DNA of 64,000 nucleotides from Siphonodentalium dalli (taxonomy: Eukaryota > Mollusca > Scaphopoda > Gadilida > Siphonodentaliidae): NCBI GenBank assembly GCA_032622095.1, contig CP136068.1, forward strand, positions 111,615,546 through 111,679,545. The letters run 5' to 3'. Within the stretch, counting starts at the first letter, position 1. Each line of letters begins with the position of its first letter. Shown in pieces: positions 45,063 through 56,472 of this stretch. The position numbers and the translations under genes were made by a program. The notes under the pieces are model-generated. The model was given only the letters and a program-made list of their open reading frames with translations. It had not been told where the DNA came from and made no database searches.

Positions 45063-46147
45063 AAATTGCTATTTATAGCGAGGAAGCTGTCAAAGAAGCG
45101 GAAGCGCGAGGTGAAAATGTCTACGAATACATCGGACCGGAAACCATGGAAACGATCAAGGATCGCGCGACAGCGAGGCGACAACAAGAGGCAACTAAAC
45201 AGACGCCTACTACAAAACATCGTGCGCCGCCTCCGATTCCAGGTTCTAGTGTAACATCTGTTAAACCAGTTCCAAGGTCAAGATCACTACCTGAGCCAGA
45301 ACTGAGTAAAAGTAAGCTCAATAAATCAAAATCTGGGTCAATCTTAGGCAAATTTCGCGGTCATAAAAAAGATAAAAAGAGTGCTAGCCTTGATGATAGC
45401 GGTCAGTCTGTTCAGGATATGTATGTGGAACCTAAAACTTTTCCTGATGCAGATTCTGATTCAGAAGACGCCGGGGATTATACGGAAATTGGCAATTGTG
45501 CTGGTGTGTACTGTTCAGCAAATGAAGGGTCTCCCGAATGTGTTGACAAAAGTAATTTATTCCTCGGAATTAAAAACAAAGAAAAAACATCAAAGGAACA
45601 AAGCCTGAAAAATTCAATAGAGGACAGAAAAATTATCGCAGGAAATACGGGTACCTCTGGTGTTAATAAGAAAAACGCATACTCGGGATTTCCAAAGGTG
45701 CCTCCTCGTGTTCCGGAAAAACCAAAAAAGTCAGATAAAACCAAAGATGCTTGTCACATCGACAGACATATAGCAATAACGGTGGACAGTGAACCTCTAG
45801 AGACAATATCTGGTGGTTCGTGTGACACGAGTGAACGTAATTGCAGCGACGCGTCTATTGGTTCGGCAACTTCCGCCACAGGACGAGATGACGCGGGGCG
45901 GTCTCCACAATTTACTATTACCGAAACACAGAAGGAATGTATTTCTAACCTAACAATAAAAGAGGTATGCGCGAAATTAGGAGACCTGAAATTGACGAAA
46001 TATGCAAATAAGTTCAAAGAGGAACAGATCGATGGACAGATGTTATTGCATATGGACGAGGACATGCTCAAGGCTGACTTCGGATTCAAGGGAGTCGAGG
46101 CGCTAAGACTATTACTGTTCATTCGTCAGAGCCACACACCGGGGTAG
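45063..46147 (+). CDS. Last exon of the CABIT-SAM gene: linker and SAM domain
   Basis: Acceptor TCTTTTTTTCAG|AA. Joined to exon 4 it reads EIAIYSEEAVKEAEARGENV then YEYIGPETMETIKDRATARR; the frame is open to TAG at 46,145-46,147. The middle is a long low-complexity linker with SH3-ligand-like proline motifs (RAPPPIPGSS; PKVPPRVPEKPKK), basic KSKLNKSKSGS, acidic DADSDSEDAGDY, and several tyrosines. The C-terminal 65 residues (about nt 45,950-46,135) form a SAM domain: LTIKEVCAKLGDLKLTKYAN, FKEEQIDGQMLLHMDEDML, KADFGFKGVEALRLLLFI. A proline-rich, Tyr-containing linker before a terminal SAM domain is the layout of GAREM, which binds GRB2. ATG at 45,146 is internal. Confidence 0.88.
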
Positions 46148-46176
46148 CCGTATAGCTGACATGGCTACCAGTGTCT

Positions 46177-46290
46177 TTAACCCTTTCAGTGCCAGGGGCC
46201 GATCTCATCGGCCCTAATTTACGGTCTGTAAAATCGGCCCTGCATGGGATATAACTATAGTATACATTTGCACAAAACCTGCTATTTGTC
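46177..46290 (+). mobile_element. TTAA-type element start just after the stop codon
   Basis: TTAACCCTTTCAGTGCCAGG with a palindromic GGGCCGATCTCATCGGCCC lies 30 bp beyond the TAG. The TTAACCCTTTC end matches the second MITE subfamily (compare 50,649). The right end was not found, so this may be a fragment. Confidence 0.5.
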
Positions 46291-46665
46291 AACATGGTCC
46301 GGTGTGAGAACGTTTTGACATTTGAATATGAAAATTGATAATCCTAGCATCCATAAACAACTGTCCCCAAGCTTTTCATTTGATGGATATTTCAAACCGA
46401 AGGTTGGAAAATTTCAAACTGTTGGCCATTACAGTCCGAATTTGTTGAATTTGTTTACCAAAAGTAGGAAAATATGCAAATGTTGGTCTAAAACAATAAC
46501 AATTCCCGACTAATAAAATTTTGGGAAAATCAAACTGCCAGAATAATTTCAACCTAGTTTTGGTGCGGAATATCCAACTGACGTGTCAGGTATATGAATT
46601 TTCCAACTGTTGAACAGTTTGACAACAGTTGGTGTGAAACACCCCAACCCCATTCGTCACGTCTC
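46290..46665 (-). repeat. Dispersed TTGGAAATTTCC repeat, minus orientation
   Basis: GGTCCGGTGTGAGAACGTTT, GGTTGGAAAATTTC, TTTACCAAAAGTAGGAAAAT and CCAACTGTTGAACAG match, in reverse complement, 4,675-5,398 and 57,000-57,300. An AATAAA at 46,512 could serve as a polyadenylation signal for the upstream gene; this is unproven. Confidence 0.75.
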
Positions 46666-46994
46666 TGTATCGACCCTTTGTACATGAGCATAAACATGAT
46701 CCAGATGTCCATCACATAACCATAACGGCAAGTACAACGTCGGCCAATACAGAGAATGCGAATAACAATTTCTCTATATCACAGAATTTATCATACATCA
46801 ATTTTGTTGCGGTTGGCTCACCATACACTACCAGTCGATGTGTTTAATTCTACCGGTAAAACAGTTTGTGTTTACAAAACGTGTACCGGTACGGGTAGAT
46901 ACCAGTACCCGTACCCGTACCGGTTTGAAATTGCAAACTCGCTATTCATTTGGAGGGGTATTCAGATTAAATTAGCCAGACAAAATAGATGATA

Positions 46995-47110
46995 TAAATG
47001 TTAAACATATTTATTGTCATGTATAATGGATGTATTAATACATAATTATAAGGGACTGGAGGACAAGTTCTTGAAACTTAGCTGGACCTCCGCTCCCTAC
47101 GACAGATATA
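46995..47110 (-). repeat. Possible LINE 3'-end fragment (minus strand)
   Basis: AACATATTTATTGTCATGTA through GGACTGGAGGACAAG resembles 61,240-61,310 (AACATATTTATTACCAATAA .. GGATTGGAGGACAAG). On the minus strand this reads CTTGTCCTCCA .. AATAAATATGTT, an AATAAA-containing tail. No ORF is attached. Confidence 0.45.
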
Positions 47111-50100
47111 CATTCAAACATAAGTAAACAGAGTTATATTTATAAATAGGTTTGGTGTGACGGGCATGATGGGTCAAATGTGTATACTAGATCGAACCAG
47201 GTTAAGTATGATTTTCGTAAGAGAATCGAAGAACGATGACGGGGTTTATTAGGGAATATTTGGATGGGGAATGACTATAGGAATAACTCATTTGGAGTAA
47301 TTTTCCAAAATTTAGAAATTCTACCTTTGGCATTAAATAATCTTGTTTTTGTGGGGTACGTTCTAAAATTATTTTCAAAATTCTAATAAACCGCTCCAGG
47401 GTCCAGCTTCCACCTCAAAATTCATGTCATCAGAACGAGGAGCAATTTGTCTGCGATAAATTGGTACCTTGGTCATCATCACATTTAGCCTCGAATCTTC
47501 TTTAATTTGCCTATAGCAGAGAACCTCCCCTTTCTTTTGACATCCATACATTTGTGCACCACCTTCATTGTGTGGGGAAATTATATGACGGATAGGTTGA
47601 AAGCCGTTATTTCTTTCACTAAATTACAGGATTTGTAACGATAGTACTTTTAAAACAATTTTAAGTGATATAATACTATTCAAAACCTTTCTCGTGTGTG
47701 TGTTATTGGTAATACCATAGACTAAACATAGGATAGACGTCGCACTCATGGTTATCAATCTGTAACGCTACTGGACGTCGCCATTGCTTTGGCCCTCAAG
47801 CGTTAAGGTAGTTCAGAAAAGTAGGGGGAGATAATTTTACGTTATATTTACATAGGGTTCGTGTACGGTTGTGAAGAAATACTCGTAATAAAGTACTTTA
47901 TATTAACTTTTAATAATAATGCTTTCAATGTGACATTCAATTAATGCCACTAAATACGATTTGGTCCGTGATATGCATTTTCTGGAATGGAAAGTGTCCG
48001 TAATTCGACGTCAATTACTGCGCTAAATCAAACTCTCTTGTGGCTAGTTGTGCTTATTTTGCGTCCAGGTTTATTTACTCTGATTTCTTACGTGTTGTGG
48101 GGATTTAGTTTTGTAATTTTCCTCGATCAGCTAGTGCAAGTATTGGATGATCTGATTTCTTACGTGTAGTGGGGATTTAGTTTTGTAGTTTTCCTAGATC
48201 AGCTGGCGCACATGTAAGTATTGGAGGTATACTGAAGCACATAATTCAGAGTGATTTTTCTCATAAACGTACACACGTACGTTGATGAAATTAATCAATG
48301 GACATATATGAGTCTCATGTCCTCCACAGTTGAATCACTAGCCCGATTCAACCGGGAACTTTTTAACTTTTATATATACCGGTATATATATATATATATA
48401 AATAAAATAATTTCCCGTAAAATTAAATAAATGTCACAGGACCACTGCACCTCATTCTGTCTTGTATTCTAACATATACGAGTATTATAAACATGTCCTT
48501 TAATATCTCATAGTAATTCATTTCATCTTATAAAAACAGACATATATATCATGTTTATATACATAAATGAATAACCAATGATTATTTATTTGAGTTCCAT
48601 GATTCTTTTGTATATTTGGGTCACAGTAGGGTGTTTCAACAAACAGGTGTGTACTGTGTATGTGGTCTTATTATATGAATTAACCTAAACATGAGTATAA
48701 AGGGTATCTCTGTCCACCATGATATTAAAATAGATATCAACGAAGAACAGTTAATTGTATAGGCTACCGGTACTTTGAAACTGAGCGAGATAATCCATAC
48801 AGTAATAAAATAGTTTATGGTACAATTTGTAAAATATACTAGTAAGATAACATACTTATAGTCCATTTACATTGGAGAATTACAGTTACTAAAGCTGAAT
48901 GGGATCATGCATGCTATTGGGAGCTACTAGCCTAGAGGATACTTTTTTTCAGACTGGAGGGACACACAATCTGCAAATGAACCTGGGTGTTGCCTTAGTA
49001 TGGATAAGTACCATGTGATGGAGAGACAATGTTTGAAATCTATAATTAATTTAATGATGAACTTATAAATGTGTGTCATTTGTGGCTCTTTCCTTGACAG
49101 TCAATGGGACATCAGCTACTTTTTATCCAGGATTTTCGCACAAGTATAGTTCAATTCCTTCTTTATCTTGAACACATCCTTGCATTCTGCATCTCATTTT
49201 GTCTCATGTGGATTATTTTCGGCTCATGCATGTTGCACACATCACTTTGTGACCCACCAATATCATTAAGGTGTTGCCATTGGCATTGAGTATAGATCTG
49301 TCCACTTCCTGAAATAATACAGAATTCGAAGCATTTAATTTTAATTTATAAATAATTTACAGGTTACAGGTATGAAATATGTTATATTGGGATATTTCCC
49401 ATGCAGTACACACCACTCACCAGTGCCTACATTGGCAAACCATGTAATATTCAGTTGTTCATACCTCTTTATGATAGCAGTATAAATTATACATAAATAA
49501 TGCTATTGCTAATATAATAATAAATAAGGCTAATGATATTATATTTCAACATAGCTGACCAGTACTTGTATACATTATAATTAATGCCCACGCAGTGTCA
49601 ATGTCATTTATTAACATTATGAATGTGGGTATACTATGTGACTTGTGAGTCTAATGATCAAAAGACACTTGAATTATGATTATCATTATGAAAAATATGT
49701 TTATCAACAAATGTTATATATTACAAAAAGTGGACATGAAAACAAGTCAAACTATGAATAGTATGATCACTACAATTAGAATCTAGGAGTAGGACATGTA
49801 AACTGCCAAATTGGTGAATTGTTTTGACTGTTCATTACTAAATTATTGCTGTAGACTGTAGTACACCTGATCACACCTGACAGTCACATGGAATTCTTGA
49901 AATATGACAGCTGTCATTGAAATATTTCTTCCGTAAAACACGTTTGGGTCGGTACCCGGTATACATGATATTCAAATTACCAATGCAATCATGAATGGTG
50001 AGATCTATTAAATTAATTTCATTTTGAAAGTCGTTACTAACATAACTTCAGTCTTCATCCAGGTGAAAATGACAAAAATAGAATACAGAATGTCGTGTTG

Positions 50101-50398
50101 TTTATTACAAAAATGGTCTCAAACGGCATAAAAACTCACCTTTCTGACTCCCCAACGGACACCCTTGGAAACGTGAGATTCTGATAATTCATGACAGTTG
50201 GTGTACAATTAATTCAGCTGCAATAGACGCCAGAGTTTTCTATTTTTATTGCGACGAGAAAGCACTGTTTTGATTTATAGAACAATCGGAGTTGAACTAC
50301 CTTTAGCAATGGCGGACAGAATCGGAGTGCGTTACCGATTGGCCCATCAAATGACGTCGAGTGACGTATCTATCCTTCCTTCATCTATGGTAATACTA
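47111..50398. other. 3.3 kb of AT-rich sequence, no gene recognised
   Basis: Includes a 72-bp tandem duplication (listed separately) and an ACCGGTATATATATAT tract near 48,378. ORFs at 47,987-48,169, 48,636-48,866 and 49,104-49,289 are short. Some are hydrophobic, but without a start, splice or domain I can defend. Confidence 0.4.
48078..48225 (+). repeat. Tandem duplication, about 72 bp, two copies
   Basis: TCTGATTTCTTACGTGTTGT then GGGGATTTAGTTTTGTA, TTTTCCTCGATCAGCTAGTG and CAAGTATTGG occur twice. Confidence 0.85.
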
Positions 50399-50528
50399 CA
50401 GTAATGCTCTAAGTAATCGACTGCTTAACCACAGCAGAATTATGGGTAACTTTTCAGGATTTAGTCGGACATATGGCTTGTTGCCATTCATCGGAAAGCT
50501 CTCGGGGAGATTACTTAGGGCATTACTC
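50399..50528. mobile_element. Hairpin MITE with TA flanks, copy lacking one inner arm
   Basis: CAGTAATGCTCTAAGTAATC, the CAGCAGAATTATGGGTAAC and GGATTTAGTCGGA arm, CATTCATCGGAAAGCTCTCG, then a direct jump to the right terminus TTACTTAGGGCATTACT. The second inner arm is deleted. Confidence 0.88.
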
Positions 50529-50648
50529 TAGTTGAAATGTGCCTTGAAAAAGAATAGCATAAAGCCATTTTGTTGTTGATGTTGGTCGTGTTGTCGGAAA
50601 GTGATAGAACATCTTTAAATGTGATGACTGTCTAATTGTATGCCCGCT

Positions 50649-51058
50649 TTAACCCTTTCAACATTAAAGTAAGGCAGCGTTGACGAGTAGTTATCCCGTA
50701 GGAAATGTTCAGATAATAAGGTCGTTTGGTGAATTTATTATCTAACCATTTCCCTTCAATAAATACGACTCATTCTGCACTTTTATTTATATGTCGTCTG
50801 CTGTTAACACCCTAACGCCCACCTAATGAATAATATACCATTTCAATGTATACTTTTATAACTGCATGTTTATAGCATAGAAATGGTTAAATGGCGGACA
50901 ATGTAATAAGGCATATATATCTTGACCTTCTGAGCCAATGCATTCTTTTATATATGCCAGGCTCCATATGGGAAATTCGCATATATAAGAGAATGCACTG
51001 GCACCGGATCTTTATTGCTGCGCCAGCGCGGCTCCCCCCCCCCCCACGAAAGGGTTAA
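50649..51058. mobile_element. Second-subfamily TTAA hairpin MITE
   Basis: Left TTAACCCTTTCAACATTAAA; right CCACGAAAGGGTTAA. The right part holds the TTTTATATATGCCAGGCTCC..CGCATATATAAGAGAATGC hairpin and GCTGCGCCAGCGCGGC. The left part (50,660-50,930) lacks the first hairpin and carries unrelated sequence. Confidence 0.75.
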
Positions 51059-51876
51059 CGAATCACGTGTGCTCCGAGAGTGTCGCCGGTGTCCAGCATG
51101 CTTAAGAATCCGAAGATATTATTTAAGATTACCGTCTCTATAGTATTCCCATGTGAACACCATTTATGTGTTCAAATTCAAACCAATTAATGATACGGGC
51201 GGTGTTTGCGGTGGGTATGCTGTTAAAATATTCATCTCCGTCAAAAACCGCCATAAACAGAAGGAATAGTAAGATATAGACAGACATTGTTATTATGCCA
51301 ATCAGAAATATGGCATAAACAGTATGTTATTTGTCAATTTGTCCCTTTGTTATGTAAACGAAAGCAAAAAACGTTACGTTTCCTGGCTTTTGTTTAGATC
51401 CGGATATGGTAAACATAAAGAGTGTTATTTGTTACTGTTCTCCTGATATGGAAATAATAAAGAGCGTTTATATAATTTGTGTGTGATTAATCAATAGAAT
51501 TGCGCTGTGTTATGTAAACAGAAGTACAACTTATGTAACACGAGCAGGCTCCTGTTTACGTGCACAATCGTACGTCTTGACGACAATATACTATTTACGC
51601 GCTGATTATGTTTGGCATATGAGCGGAACTGTATATATTTTGGTGTTCCTTCTGTTGATGGCGATTTGAAAAAATATAAATATTTCTGCAACGAACGCCG
51701 CCCGTGCCTTTAATATGACTATTCATTTATTCACGTTCCAGTGCGGCTAAAATCGGCCGGTAAACACAATAGACATCTATTCCGGAGAAAATAGAATCAT
51801 TTTGTGCAAACTGTTTATGTTTATAACAGCTGCTAATGTTGTGTCACTTTTGTAAAGATAAGGATAAAGCCTATAT
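51059..51876. other. Non-coding stretch
   Basis: No exon recognised. AATAAAGAGCGTTTATATAA near 51,459 is the reverse complement of the AACGCTCTTTAT word found at 1,948, 5,808 and 60,888. Confidence 0.4.
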
Positions 51877-51902
51877 CACCCCTGGTCACGTGGTCAAGAG
51901 TC

Positions 51903-52045
51903 GGGATTTTTTTTATGTCCTAAAAATTGTCAGAAACATTTATTTAAAAAAAATGATAAAAAATTATTAGGCCAATGCATTCTGTTATATATGCGAGGCG
52001 ACCTATGGTCTACTCGCATATATAAGAGAATCTATTGGCACAGGG
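51903..52045. mobile_element. Half of a hairpin MITE inserted in the left arm
   Basis: TTATGTCCTAAAAATTGTCA, the TTATTTAAAAAAAATGATAA spacer, then GGCCAATGCATTCTGTTATA .. GAATCTATTGGCACAGGGTA. Equivalent to the right half of 30,274-30,730. Confidence 0.8.
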
Positions 52046-52126
52046 TATTCTATGATACGGTTAGGTTCTCCTGAATTGATATGATGCTGTTAGGGAAAAC
52101 CGATCTTGTTAACAAAAAGTACCGTT

Positions 52127-52262
52127 ATTTTTTGGCAGCGGCTATTCGCCATCGGATGGCAAATAGCGATTCTACCGATATGCGCTATTTGCCATCCGAT
52201 GGTATTTTAAAGAAAAGAAAACATATCATATCATCACAATACGCTATTATAATGATGATTCC
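52127..52262 (+). repeat. Left inner arm (CCATCGGATGGCAAATAGCG)
   Basis: Contains a local palindrome: GCCATCGGATGGCAAATAGC and GCTATTTGCCATCCGATGG. It continues as TTTTAAAGAAAAGAAAACAT to the core. The inverted partner is at 55,645-55,765. Confidence 0.9.
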
Positions 52263-52282
52263 TACCGCCTTCGTGATAATTA

Positions 52283-54028
52283 GGACCAGTTGACCGTCGG
52301 TTGACCACCTACAGATATCCTGGGGGGATGGCAAATAAGAAATCGACAATTTTGAAGGAAATTTCGTATAGTTTGAACATTTAGTGCCACAAGCTGTCGC
52401 TATATGGCCACATAATCACCATTTCTACCCGCCTTACTGAAAACCCGGACAAGTTGACCGTCGGTTGACCACCCACAGATATCCTGGGGGATGGCAAATA
52501 AGAAATCGACCAATTTTGAAGGAAATTTCGTATAGTTTGAACATTTAGTCGCACAAGCTGTCGCTATATGGCCACATAATCACCATTTCTACCCGCCTTA
52601 CTGAAAACCCGGACCAGTTGACCGTCGGTTGACCACCCACAGATATCCTGGGGGGATGGCAAATAAGAAATCGATCAATTTTGAAGGAAATTTCGTATAG
52701 TTTGAACATTTAGTGGCAGAAGCTGTCGCTATATGGCCACATAATCACCATTTCTACCCGCCTTACTGAAAACCCGGACCAGTTGACCGTCGGTTGACCA
52801 CCAACATATATCCTGGGGGGATGGCAAATAAGAAATCGACCAATTTTGAAGGAAATTTCGTATAGTTTGAACATTTAGTGGCACAAGCTGTCACTATATG
52901 GCCACATAATCACCATTTCTACCGCCTTACTGAAAACCCGGACCAGTTGACCGTCGGTTTAACCAACCACAGATATCCTGGGGGGATGGCAAATAAGAAA
53001 TCGACCAATTTTGAAGGAAATTTCGTATAGTTTGAACATTTAGTGGCACAAGCTGTCGCTATATGGCCACATAATCACCATTTCTACCCGCCTTACTGAA
53101 AACCCGGACCAGTTGACCGTCGGTTGACCACCCACAGATATCCTGGGGGATGGCAAATAAGAAATCGACCAATTTTGAAGGAAATTTCGTATAGTTTGAA
53201 CATTTAGTCGCACAAGCTGTCGCTATATGGCCACATAATCACAATTTCTACACGCCTTACTGAAAACCCGGACCAGTTGACCGTCGGTTGACCACCCACA
53301 GATATCCTGGGGGGGGATGGCAAATAAGAAATCGACCAACTTTGAAGGAAATTTCGTATAGTTTGAACATTTAGTGGCACAAGCTGTCGATATATGGCCA
53401 CATAATCACCATTTCTACCCGCCTTACTGAAAACCCGGAAATTTGACCGTCGGTTGACCACCCACAGATATCCTGGGGGGATGGCAAATAAGAAATCGAC
53501 CAATTTTGAAGGAAATTTCGTACAGTTTGAACATTTAGTGGCACAAGCTGTCGCTATATGGCCACATAATCACCATTTCTACCTGCCTTACTGAAAACCC
53601 GGACCAGCTGACCGTCGGTTGACCACCCACAGATATCCTGGGGGGATGGCAAATAAGAAATCGACAAATTTTGAAGGAAATTTCGTATAGTTTGAACATT
53701 TAGTGGCACAAGCTGTCGCTATATCGCCACATAATCACCATTTCTACCAGCCTTACTGAAAACCCGGACCAGTTGACCGTCGGTTGACCACCCACATATA
53801 TCCTGGGGTGATGGCAAATAAGAAATCGACCAATTTTGAAGGAAATTTCGTATAGTTTGAACATTTAGGGGCACAAACTGTCGCTATATGGCCACATAAT
53901 CACCATTTCTACCCGTCTTACTGAAAACCCGGACCAGTTGACCGTCGGTTGACCACCCACAGCTATCCTGGGGGGACGGCAAATAAGAAATCGACCAATT
54001 TTGAAGGAAATTTCGTATAGTTTGAACA
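52283..54028 (+). repeat. 165-bp satellite-like units, forward block 1
   Basis: Unit: ACCGTCGGTTGACCACCCAC, AGATATCCTGGGGGGATGGC, AAATAAGAAATCGACCAATT, TTGAAGGAAATTTCGTATAG, TTTGAACATTTAGTGGCACA, AGCTGTCGCTATATGGCCAC, ATAATCACCATTTCTACCCG, then CCTTACTGAAAACCCGGACC. About ten and a half copies, differing mainly in G-run length and single bases. ORFs repeating SISYLPSPPRISVGGQPT-type peptides are readings of the array. Confidence 0.95.
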
Positions 54029-54227
54029 TTTCAAAATTGGTCGATTTCTTATTTGCCATCCCCCCAGGATATCTGCTGGTAGAAATGGTGATTATGTGGC
54101 GATATAGCGACAGCTTGTGCCACTAAATGTTCAAACTATACGAAATTTCCTTCAAAATTTGTCGATTTCTTATTTGCCATCCCCCCAGGATATCTGTGGG
54201 TGGTCAACCGACGGTCAGCTGGTCCGG
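54029..54227 (-). repeat. 165-bp units, inverted block 2
   Basis: Orientation switches at GAACATTTC|AAAATTGGTC. One and a quarter inverted units, one internally shortened (ATCTGCTGGTAGAAATGG). Confidence 0.9.
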
Positions 54228-54870
54228 GTTTGACCGTCGGTTGACCACCCACAGATATCCTGGGGGGGGGATGGCAAATAAGAAATCGACCAACTTTGAA
54301 GGAAATTTCGTATAGTTTGAACATTTAGTGGCACAAGCTGTCGCTATATGGCCACATAATCACCATTTCTACCCGCCTTACTGAAAATCCGGACCAGTTG
54401 GCATATGGCCACATAATCACCATTTCTACCCGCCTTACTGAAAACCCGGACCAGTTGAACGTCGGTTGACCACCCACAGATATCCTGGGGGGATGGCAAT
54501 TAAGAAATCGACCAATTTTGAAGGAAATTTCGTATAGTTTGAACATTTAGTGGCACAAGCTGTCGCTATATGGCCACATAATCACCATTTCTACCCGCCT
54601 TACTGAAAACCCGGACCAGTTGACCGTCGGTTGACCACCCACATATATCCTGGGGGATGGCAAATAAGAAATCGACCAATTTTGAAGGAAATTTCGTATA
54701 GTTTGAACATTTAGTGGCACAAGCTGTCGCTATATGGCCACATAATCACCATTTATACCCGCCTTACTGAAAACCCGGACCAGTTGACCGTCGGTTGACC
54801 ACCCACAGCTATCCTGGGGGGACGGCAAATAAGAAATCGACCAATTTTGAAGGAAATTTCGTATAGTTTG
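54228..54870 (+). repeat. 165-bp units, forward block 3
   Basis: Forward again from GGGTTTGACCGTCGG. Includes a partial unit (CCAGTTGGCATATGGCC). The last unit carries the same AGCTATCCTGGGGGGACGGC variant as the last unit of block 1. Confidence 0.9.
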
Positions 54871-55645
54871 AACATTTCAAAATTGGTCGATTTCTTATTT
54901 GCCATCCCCCCAGGATATCTGTGGGTGTTCAACCGACGGTCAACTGGTCCGGGTTTTCAGTAAGGCGGGTAGAAATGGTGATTATGTGGCCATATAGCGA
55001 CAGCTTGTGCCACCAAATGTTCAAACTATACGAAATTTCCTTCAAAATTGGTCGATTTCTTATTTGCCATCCCCCCAGGATATCTGAGGGTGGTCAACCG
55101 ACGGTCAACTGGTCCGGGTTTTCAGTAAGGCGGGTAGAAATGGTGATTATGTGGCCATATAGCGACAGCTTGTGCCACTAAATGTTCAAACTATACGAAA
55201 TTTCCTTCAAAATTGGTCGATTTCTTATTTGCCATCCCCCAGGATATATGTGGGTGGTCAACCGACGGTCAACTGGTCCGGGTTTTCAGTAAGGCGGGTA
55301 GAAATGGTGATTATGTGGCCATATAGCGACAGCTTGTGCCACTAAATGTTCAAACTATACGAAATTTCCTTCAAAATTGGTCGATTTCTTAATTGCCATC
55401 CCCCCAGGATATCTGTGGGTGGTCAACCGACGTTCAACTGGTCCGGATTTTCAGTAAGGCGGGTAGAAATGGTGATTATGTGGCCATATAGCGACAGCTT
55501 GTGTCACTAAATGTTCAAACTATACGAAATTTCCTTCAAACTTGGTCGATTTCTTATTTGCCATCCCCCCAGGATACATGTGGGTGGTCAACCGACGGTC
55601 AACTGGTCCGGGTTTTCAGTAAGGCGGGTCGAAATGGTGATTATG
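54871..55645 (-). repeat. 165-bp units, inverted block 4
   Basis: About four and three-quarter inverted units, entered through the identical GAACATTTC|AAAATTGGTC junction used at 54,029, and leaving into the right inner arm. Confidence 0.92.
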
Positions 55646-55765
55646 ATAGCGTATTGTGATATTATGATATGTTTTCTTTTCTTTAAAATACCATCGGATG
55701 GCAAATAGCGCATATCGGTAGATTCGCTATTTGCCATCCGATGGCGAATAGACACTTCCTTATTT
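55646..55765 (-). repeat. Right inner arm of the foldback-like element
   Basis: Reverse complement of 52,127-52,262: ATAGCGTATTGTGATATTAT, ATGTTTTCTTTTCTTTAAAA, CCATCGGATGGCAAATAGCG and CGCTATTTGCCATCCGATGG. Confidence 0.9.
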
Positions 55766-55961
55766 TTTGTTTGGTCTTTTTCGCGGTGTTCCGATAATCT
55801 GAACATATAGAAGAAAAGCCATTATGCGTATCAAACTTTCAAAAACAAACATATTTATTGCGAAATATATTTAATACTTGTTGTATTAGTTGTTGAAAAT
55901 CGACTATGATCAGGATGGTTATTCGCGTCGTTTTAGAAACACCTGTCCAGCGTAGGCATTA

Positions 55962-56472
55962 TTATGCCCCCGACTTGAAGTCGGCGGGTATATAGTCGAC
56001 GTCTCCGTCCGTACGTCCGTCCGTTCAAACATTTTGCATTATTGTTCAGCAACCGCTGGGCAGATTTAGCTGATATTTGGTATGGTGATAGAGCAGCATG
56101 GGGGAACAGCTACATGCATAGCGCGGGTTTCGTCCACCCATTTTCACCTGAGTTATGGCCCTTTATTTTACTTAGAAAATTCAATTTTTCTCTTGTTTTT
56201 TGCGTTTCCAGATGATAGCGTGAGCTTTGGTGGTACGATTGCAAATCCCGTATTTTAGTGGATCAGTTATATGAAAATACATGTCAAGTGCGAATTTGGG
56301 TATGATCTCATGATGTTTGCCAGAGTTATGGCCCTTTTTTCAACTTAGAAAATTTGAATTTTCGCTTGTTTTTGGGTTTCCGGATCGCTTGTTTTTGGGT
56401 TTCCGCGTCCATGCTTTATCCGAATTGCTACGGTCGGGGGGCAAATGCCACGCGACAGCGTACCTCTTGTTT
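55962..56472 (+). mobile_element. Inserted repeat with TGCCCCCGACTTGAAGTCGG start and GTCCGTCCG run
   Basis: Begins ATGCCCCCGACTTGAAGTCG and GCGGGTATATAGTCGACGTC, then TCCGTCCGTACGTCCGTCCG. Ends GGTCGGGGGGCAAATGCCAC near 56,450. TGCCCCCGAC and GTCGGGGGGCA are inverted ends. It contains AGTTATGGCCCTTTTTTTCAAC-type words repeated twice and GCTTGTTTTTGGGTTTCCG twice. Such GTCCGTCCG-bearing repeats occur widely in marine invertebrates; name not assigned. Confidence 0.65.

Larger units (their letters stand above)
24358..46147 (+). other. CABIT-SAM gene (GAREM/THEMIS-like), visible extent
   Basis: Five plus-strand exons belong to one gene of the GAREM/THEMIS type: signalling adaptors that couple tyrosine-kinase or antigen receptors to GRB2/ERK signalling in vertebrates. 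The joins after 37,274, 38,237 and 42,249 are all phase 1 and restore an open frame. The join from 24,512 (phase 0) to 37,091 is in frame only if the AG at 37,089-37,090 is used, and an unseen exon may lie in the 12.6-kb intron. The first coding exon is not identified. CABIT modules lie in the first four exons; proline-rich stretches and the SAM domain lie in the last. Introns hold a LINE, MITEs and inverted repeats. I leave the symbol blank because the GAREM versus THEMIS assignment is not resolved. Confidence 0.75.

Noticed and set aside
49104-49289. Hydrophobic 61-codon ORF
   Set aside because: AT-rich sequence often yields hydrophobic ORFs; no start context, splice sites or domain.
52283-55708. 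ORFs giving FKLYEISFKIGRFLICHPPRI-type peptides on both strands
   Set aside because: They are readings of the 165-bp repeat and change frame between units. No start context or domain.
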